Source: an uncultured Bacilli bacterium (GTDB taxonomy: Bacteria; Bacillota_I; Bacilli_A; RF39; UBA660). Taken from it: a DNA stretch of 10,169 nucleotides. The stretch is from positions 1 to 10,169 of the forward strand of contig CAKOLD010000033.1 of the NCBI GenBank assembly GCA_934096015.1, read 5' to 3'. A program made the translations under genes and the position numbers. The notes under the pieces were generated by a model, which saw only the letters and a program-made list of their open reading frames with translations, was not told the DNA's origin and searched no databases. Positions 6,701 to 10,169 of this stretch are shown in pieces (position 1 is the first letter of the stretch; every line of letters starts with the position of its first letter).

Positions 6701-7765
6701 GATGCATATTTAGCTGCCGTTTTAGGAGAATATAAGGAAAAGTATTTAAACAAAGATGTTAATTTTGAAGTAGTAAAAGAATTAAATTATATGCTAATTA
6801 ATAGTGAAAATAAAGATAAAATTAAATATGGATATGTAATAAACAGTTTAGATGAACAGGCACATGATTTAATATTTGAATTATCAAAAAAATACATGAA
6901 TAAAGAAACAGGTGAAGTTACATTTAATGCTGAAGAGTTCAATAAGCGAATCGAAGATACACTATATAGAAATGATATTTTAGTAAGCAGAATGACAGAA
7001 ATACGAACTGGAAAACTATTTAAAGAAACTATATGGAAAAAAGGTATTGGCAAAATTAAAATAAAAAAGAATATGTCAGTTGAAAAATATGGTGGTTATC
7101 TTAATATGGAAACATCATATTTAACACTTGCAAAAATAGGAAACAAGGAAAAAATGGTTGGTATTCCAATTAACATATCAAGAGAATGTATGGCAAATCA
7201 AGAATCATTAAAAAAATTTCTTAACACTCATCTTGAAAAAAATAGCATTGAAATAATAAAAGAAATAATTCCATTTGAATCTTTAATGATATTTAAGAAT
7301 CAGCCTGTATATATAAAGGGATATAGTGTTCAAAAGAAAGTTTGTGAAGTATCAAATGCATTACAATTAAAATTTAAAAAAGAACAAATGTTAAAATGGA
7401 AATATGCATTTAATAGATTATTAAATGATAAAAAGAATTTGAAAAATTATTCAGATTTAGTTTATTATGAAAATCTAAAAGAAATTTTAAATGAATTATA
7501 TCATAATAAAAATAAATACTCCTTATTTGAAAACAGTATAACAAAAATAGAAGATAAATTAATTGCAGATAATTTAAATATAGAAGAAATAGAAAAAGTA
7601 ATAATTGAATTATTAAAACTATATCATTGCAATAGTGAAAATGCTAATTTAAAAGATTATGGACTTGGAGATAGAATAGGAAGATTATCAGGAATTAATA
7701 TAACAAATGGAACAATAATAAGTAGATCGAGCACTGGAATTAAGGAAAAATATTATGAGTTTTAG
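3755..7765 (+). CDS. cas9: CRISPR-associated endonuclease Cas9 (type II-A)
   Basis: This 1336-residue dual-RNA-guided DNA nuclease is the effector of the locus, cutting target DNA with its RuvC and HNH sites, and it also contributes to PAM choice in spacer acquisition. RuvC-I shows IGLDIGTTSVGW with catalytic Asp12. The Arg-rich bridge helix spans ~53-77. A large REC lobe follows (TIYHLREKL and KYRGNFL motifs). RuvC-II has IAIEMARNE with Glu771. HNH has YEIDHIIPRTL with Asp848 and His849, and Asn872. RuvC-III has YHHAHDAYLA with His980 and Asp983. All these match S. pyogenes D10, E762, D839/H840/N863 and H983/D986, so the enzyme should be active. The C-terminal ~240 residues are the PAM-interacting region. 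Near its end D-R-I-G-R-L stands where SpCas9 has D-R-K-R-Y, so the second PAM arginine is not conserved in place. GGAGG lies seven bases before the ATG. The gene overlaps cas1 by 11 bp. No frameshift is seen. Confidence 0.98.
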   Translation: MEKFKKYNIGLDIGTTSVGWAVVETENQKILRKGNKPLWGIRLFEEASKAEGRRNFRSTRRRYDRRRQRISLLQEEFKEEINKVDSNFYIKLQESKYVTSDTINKTIKITDSEKEKLKKYLKECPTIYHLREKLINNTEKEDIRLVYLAIHHIIKYRGNFLYNSKGFNVNNLNIEEKIKETFDTYFSYINTEYDDYSSLLDIKKLSEALMQQSKKDAREEIKNVLTESGLFENKIVNEFIKMMIGNKFKITTLLSLEDSDSKLEISFDGTEFEDKYDEIESITLDKIEILEIMKELYDTLFLKKLFKGSNETNISSLMVKKYNEHKEDLKFLKKILKNDKELYKKFFKNDCIYEKYITNNITYDEFIKEVNNAISKVNIADYNLSNEYVSKIAPKIANGNFMPRITSTENGKYPYQLNKDELLKIIENQGKYYPFLLNKTNDGTYKVAKLLEFRIPYFVGPLVNSNQSKFAWMERNIQNVKITPYNFDEVINKELTAEKFIKRMISNCTYLLNEPALPNNSISYNNFKVLNELKQIRINGELLEINLQHKIIEEVFKKTNGTITEKKFKDYLLSNNEFPMHGTELNITGYSADGAFANNMQSYVDFFGENGIFKDTSYTINDAENIIEWITIFDDKDILEQKVRKNYPELNDLKIKSLLSKKYKGWGSLSSKLLNTKYYVDKKSNTKKSILDLMYETKENFMQIINNDEYNFQQMINEINNTNNDIEKLSYKVVEPLATSPANKRGIYQALKIVDEIVNYIGYEPESIAIEMARNEDKKERKDNKKKYIENLYKKSKDEIENYNKLQKELNQEEINSQKMFLYFIQEGKCLYSGKPLNIEDLDSYEIDHIIPRTLIKDDSIDNKALVYRECNQNKAASYVLPQEYRNKYNQEWWKHLRKIGLMSAKKYHNLIRKEYSEEDIEGFINRQLVETRQITKHVANILNTYYKNTKVIYLKAKLSHDYRDRYDLFKFREINDYHHAHDAYLAAVLGEYKEKYLNKDVNFEVVKELNYMLINSENKDKIKYGYVINSLDEQAHDLIFELSKKYMNKETGEVTFNAEEFNKRIEDTLYRNDILVSRMTEIRTGKLFKETIWKKGIGKIKIKKNMSVEKYGGYLNMETSYLTLAKIGNKEKMVGIPINISRECMANQESLKKFLNTHLEKNSIEIIKEIIPFESLMIFKNQPVYIKGYSVQKKVCEVSNALQLKFKKEQMLKWKYAFNRLLNDKKNLKNYSDLVYYENLKEILNELYHNKNKYSLFENSITKIEDKLIADNLNIEEIEKVIIELLKLYHCNSENANLKDYGLGDRIGRLSGINITNGTIISRSSTGIKEKYYEF

Positions 7766-8627
7766 AACAGTTGTTATTTCAAATCAATCTAAATTAAGTT
7801 ATAAAAATAGATTTTTAGTTGTAAAACAAGATAATGATGAAAAATATGTTCATCTATCAGAAATAGATACCATTATAGTTGATTCTATAGCGGTGTCTAT
7901 TTCAACATATCTTTTGAAAGAATTATCAGATAGTAAAATTAATATCATATTTTGTGATGAAAAACATAACCCCTTTGGTGAATTGTCATCATATTATTCT
8001 TCGCATAATACAAGTAAAAAAATACAGAAACAAATTAATTGGTTAAAAGAAAATAAAGATAAAATGTGGCAAAATATTATAAAGAATAAAATTATAAATC
8101 AAGCATTAATGATGAAAAAAATAAATTCAAATAAATATGAACTATTATTAACTTATATAGAAGATGTATTATCAGCAGATAAAACAAATAGAGAGGGACA
8201 TGCAGCTAAAGTATATTTTAATGAACTATTTGGTAAAGATTTTGTAAGAAATGAATCTGACAATATTAATGCTGCATTAAATTATGGATATGCCATATTG
8301 CTGTCAACTATTAATAAAGAAGTTATATCAAATGGATATTTAACTCAAATGGGAATACACCATAAAAATGAATTTAATGAATTTAATTTATCTTGCGATT
8401 TGATGGAACCATTTAGAATAGTAATCGATAATTTTGTTTATTATAATCAGGAAAAAGAATTAAATACTGAATTTAAATTAGATATAGTAAATATTTTTAA
8501 TAGTAGATATACATATGAAAACAAAAAATATACATTAAAAGATATTATAAAATTATATGTAAAAAACACTTTAGAAGCATTAGATGAACCAGATAAATAT
8601 AAGGAATTTAGTATATATGAGGGATAG
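7755..8627 (+). CDS. cas1: CRISPR integrase Cas1 (type II)
   Basis: Cas1 is the metal-dependent integrase that, as a complex with Cas2, inserts new spacers next to the leader. The 290-residue protein opens with the type II Cas1 signature (RTVVISNQSKLSYKNRFL, then HLSEID) and its small beta domain. The helical catalytic domain carries Glu147 (NREGHAAK), His203 (MGIHHKNEFN) and Glu218 (CDLMEPFR), the metal ligands equivalent to E149, H205 and E220 of the Enterococcus faecalis enzyme, each shifted by two. Length is normal for the subtype. The start ATG lies inside cas9 (11-bp overlap), with AAGGA (7742-7746) eight bases upstream, so translation is likely coupled to cas9. It overlaps cas2 by 11 bp if the upstream cas2 start is used. 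Confidence 0.97.
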   Translation: MSFRTVVISNQSKLSYKNRFLVVKQDNDEKYVHLSEIDTIIVDSIAVSISTYLLKELSDSKINIIFCDEKHNPFGELSSYYSSHNTSKKIQKQINWLKENKDKMWQNIIKNKIINQALMMKKINSNKYELLLTYIEDVLSADKTNREGHAAKVYFNELFGKDFVRNESDNINAALNYGYAILLSTINKEVISNGYLTQMGIHHKNEFNEFNLSCDLMEPFRIVIDNFVYYNQEKELNTEFKLDIVNIFNSRYTYENKKYTLKDIIKLYVKNTLEALDEPDKYKEFSIYEG

Positions 8628-8937
8628 ATATATGAGAACAATTGTATTTTTTGATTTACCAAATATATATGCGAAGGATAGAAGAAATTATTTAAAATTT
8701 AGAAAATTTCTATTAAATGAAGGTTTTATAATGATGCAAGAGTCTGTATATTCAAAAATAGTATTAAATTCACAACAATCAGAATTAGTATTACAGAAGT
8801 TAAGAAAGAAATCGCCTGGAAAAGGTTTAATACAAGTATTAACTATAACAGAAAAACAATATTCACAAATCGAATATATAATAGGTGATAAAAATACTAA
8901 GATAATTGATAGTGAAGATAGGTTGGTAGTATTATGA
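8617..8937 (+). CDS. cas2: CRISPR adaptation protein Cas2
   Basis: Cas2 is the small ferredoxin-fold dimer that bridges two Cas1 dimers in the integration complex. From ATG 8617 the product is 106 residues and starts MRDRYMRTIVFFDLP, with the conserved Asp at residue 13 after the first strand, then DRRNYLKFRKFLLNEGFIMMQESVYSKI, which is strongly type II-A-like. I prefer 8617 because streptococcal type II-A Cas2 proteins as I recall them begin with a similar short extension, and because AAGGA (8601-8605) is upstream. ATG 8632 (101 residues) with AGGG at 8620-8623 is a fair alternative. The start at 8617 gives an 11-bp overlap with cas1, equal to the cas9/cas1 overlap. The stop TGA overlaps the csn2 ATG (ATGA). 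Confidence 0.94.
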   Translation: MRDRYMRTIVFFDLPNIYAKDRRNYLKFRKFLLNEGFIMMQESVYSKIVLNSQQSELVLQKLRKKSPGKGLIQVLTITEKQYSQIEYIIGDKNTKIIDSEDRLVVL

Positions 8938-9614
8938 AAATAAAAGTTGATTATTTAGAAAATATGTTAATATTAAAAGATGATAAAGTATTATGCATAG
9001 AAATTGAAAATAAAAACTATTTTTACAGAATAGTATCAAGTTTAAATTCACTTATGAATTCAGAAACAACAGAAGAAATAACAGCATATGATGTTAATGA
9101 TAAAGAACTGAATCTAAGTAATAAAGCTAGAATATTTATAGATTTTTTTAATTTTGAATTTGATTCAAAAAAATATACAAATGATATAAATAAATACATA
9201 ATTAATGAATTAGATGAAACTGATAAAACTAATTTATTAAAATCATACAATAAATTAGTTGAAACTTTCTTAAAAATATTAAATAAAAGTGATCTACCAT
9301 TACAAATATTAGAAGAAATTACGCCTGAAAATATAATTAAAAATTTAAAATTAACTGTAAATTCAAAGAATAACTTATTAGATAATTTAATGTTACTTAT
9401 TGAGCTCGAGATGGTATTACAAACAAATAATTTACTGATATTCGTTAATTTAAAACAATATTTAAACAATCAAGAATTAATAGAATTATATAAATATGCG
9501 ATATATAATAAAGTGAAAATAATTTTAGTAGATTCTCAATGTTATGGTGCTACACTTAACTATGAAAATAAATTAATAATTGATAGCAATTTAGATGAAT
9601 TTATGCTACAATAA
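8934..9614 (+). CDS. csn2: Type II-A adaptation protein Csn2
   Basis: Csn2 forms a ring-shaped tetramer that slides on double-stranded DNA ends and takes part in the Cas9-Cas1-Cas2-Csn2 spacer capture complex. Its presence defines subtype II-A. The 226-residue protein has the length of the short Csn2 group, with an N-terminal strand pair, a helical middle (~80-150), and the typical C-terminal segment LLIFVNLKQYLNN followed by YKYAIYNKVKIILVDS, which I recognise as the family's most conserved part. It starts in an ATGA overlap with cas2, and no strong Shine-Dalgarno is seen, which suggests coupled translation. There is no terminator hairpin with a T-run between its stop and the array, so the cas message may continue into the leader. 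Confidence 0.92.
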   Translation: MKIKVDYLENMLILKDDKVLCIEIENKNYFYRIVSSLNSLMNSETTEEITAYDVNDKELNLSNKARIFIDFFNFEFDSKKYTNDINKYIINELDETDKTNLLKSYNKLVETFLKILNKSDLPLQILEEITPENIIKNLKLTVNSKNNLLDNLMLLIELEMVLQTNNLLIFVNLKQYLNNQELIELYKYAIYNKVKIILVDSQCYGATLNYENKLIIDSNLDEFMLQ

Positions 9615-9643
9615 AAATATAAATTTGACATAGAATTGCCATT

Positions 9644-9661
9644 TGGAGATGCAAATCTCTA
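9644..9661. repeat. Leader inverted repeat with GCAA loop
   Basis: GAGAT (9646-9650) and ATCTC (9655-9659) are perfect inverted repeats around GCAA (9651-9654). Pairing extends through G9645-T9660 and T9644-A9661. There is no T-run after it, so it is not a standard terminator. It may be a protein-binding dyad in the leader or an RNA hairpin at the 3' end of the csn2 message. Confidence 0.55.
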
Positions 9662-9688
9662 TTAATGCATTTATTGATGTAGAATTGA

Positions 9689-9695
9689 ATTTGAG
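9689..9695 (+). promoter_or_regulatory. Leader-anchoring sequence ATTTGAG
   Basis: The last seven leader bases before repeat 1 are ATTTGAG. This is the conserved leader end of one group of type II-A arrays (known from S. thermophilus), where it directs Cas1-Cas2 to integrate at the first repeat. Its exact position abutting the repeat also confirms that the array's new end is on the csn2 side. Confidence 0.85.
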
Positions 9696-10169
9696 GTTTT
9701 AGTTCTATGTCATTCTAAATGGTATTAAAACGAGAGGAAGATATTGAACATATCGTTGATTGTTTTAGTTCTATGTCATTCTAAATGGTATTAAAACTAA
9801 TCAAATTGTTTGGGGAATAAATCAGTTGTTTTAGTTCTATGTCATTCTAAATGGTATTAAAACAATTATAAATTTAATAAGTGATAATCTAACGTTTTAG
9901 TTCTATGTCATTCTAAATGGTATTAAAACGTCCATTGCATGATAAAGACATTAACCCAGAGTTTTAGTTCTATGTCATTCTAAATGGTATTAAAACAGTA
10001 AACAACATTAGAGAAAACAATGGACTGTTTTAGTTCTATGTCATTCTAAATGGTATTAAAACTTATCTTCTTCAGTGCTTACGCTTTCATTTGTTTTAGT
10101 TCTATGTCATTCTAAATGGTATTAAAACTGGTACAACAAATATGTAACGTTGTTCCGTGTTTTAGTTCT
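9696..10169 (+). CRISPR. Type II-A CRISPR array, running off the right edge
   Basis: A 36-bp repeat, beginning GTTTTAGTTCTATG and ending GGTATTAAAAC, occurs seven times in full at 9696, 9762, 9828, 9894, 9961, 10027 and 10093, with an eighth cut after 11 bases at 10159. All full copies are identical by eye. Spacers lie at 9732-9761, 9798-9827, 9864-9893, 9930-9960, 9997-10026, 10063-10092 and 10129-10158. All are 30 bp except the fourth (31 bp). The array is transcribed on the + strand, because the leader is on the left and the repeat matches the tracrRNA anti-repeat in this sense. Absence of repeat decay fits the leader-proximal, recently active end. The distal end is outside the window. I saw no spacer matching the rest of the window. 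Confidence 0.98.

Larger units (their letters stand above)
9615..9695 (+). promoter_or_regulatory. CRISPR leader
   Basis: This 81-bp AT-rich stretch between csn2 and the first repeat should hold the array promoter and the Cas1-Cas2 docking site. A perfect TTGACA stands at 9625-9630, but the 17-bp partner (GATGCA) is poor. The better -10 candidates are TAGAAT at 9631-9636 and 9680-9685, the second of which would start the pre-crRNA around the first repeat boundary. I cannot choose between them. An almost repeated block, TAGAATTG followed by ATTTG, occurs twice (9631 and 9680), and a hairpin lies between. Confidence 0.75.

Noticed and set aside
8584..8616. Longer cas2 start at 8584
   Set aside because: It would add 11 residues not seen in Cas2 proteins and lie deep inside cas1. 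The later ATGs fit the family start better.
9023..9469. 148-codon open frame on the - strand inside csn2
   Set aside because: Antisense shadow of csn2, with no start signal and no recognisable motif.
9644..9661. Leader hairpin as the cas operon terminator
   Set aside because: No T-run follows the stem; the next bases are ATTAATGC.
9732..10158. Self-targeting spacers
   Set aside because: Reading both strands I saw no match of any spacer to the non-array part of the window. A whole-genome search would be needed to say more.

Overview
The window is very AT-rich (about a quarter G+C by eye) and its genes are tightly packed on the + strand with Gram-positive ribosome-binding sites. TGA is used as a stop (end of cas2) and tryptophan is encoded by TGG, so the standard bacterial code applies, not the mycoplasma code. 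Base composition, an L-lactate dehydrogenase and a type II-A CRISPR-Cas locus together suggest a low-G+C member of the Bacillota, possibly an Erysipelotrichia/RF39-like or other host-associated lineage. That assignment is inference; there is no rRNA or other taxonomic marker here.

Left part (1-3475): the C-terminal five-sixths of an alanine racemase runs in from the left edge and ends in a terminator hairpin. A complete L-lactate dehydrogenase gene follows, then a two-gene unit of unknown function behind an extended -10 promoter. The two unknown proteins look like distant tandem paralogues: one is soluble, the other carries three added membrane segments. A GAAA-loop terminator closes this part.

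Right part (3476-10169): a complete, apparently intact type II-A CRISPR-Cas locus in the order tracrRNA (- strand), cas9, cas1, cas2, csn2, leader, array. The four cas genes overlap and must be translated from one message. Cas9 (1336 aa) keeps the RuvC and HNH catalytic residues. The tracrRNA gene lies just upstream of cas9 on the opposite strand. Its anti-repeat, nexus and terminator are all readable, and its predicted promoter lies across the cas9 ribosome-binding site and start codon. The array begins directly after a leader ending in ATTTGAG, a known type II-A leader-anchoring sequence, and holds seven complete identical 36-bp repeats and an eighth cut by the window edge, with spacers of 30 bp (one of 31).

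How the parts work together: Cas1, Cas2 and Csn2, helped by Cas9 and tracrRNA, insert new spacers at the ATTTGAG/repeat junction. The array transcript pairs with tracrRNA through the repeat and is processed (by host RNase III in known systems), and Cas9 uses the dual RNA to cut DNA. The system type is known. The parts that may be new are the layout of the cas9/tracrRNA control region, the altered PAM-recognition motif of Cas9, structure in the leader, and the unrecognised paralogue pair upstream.
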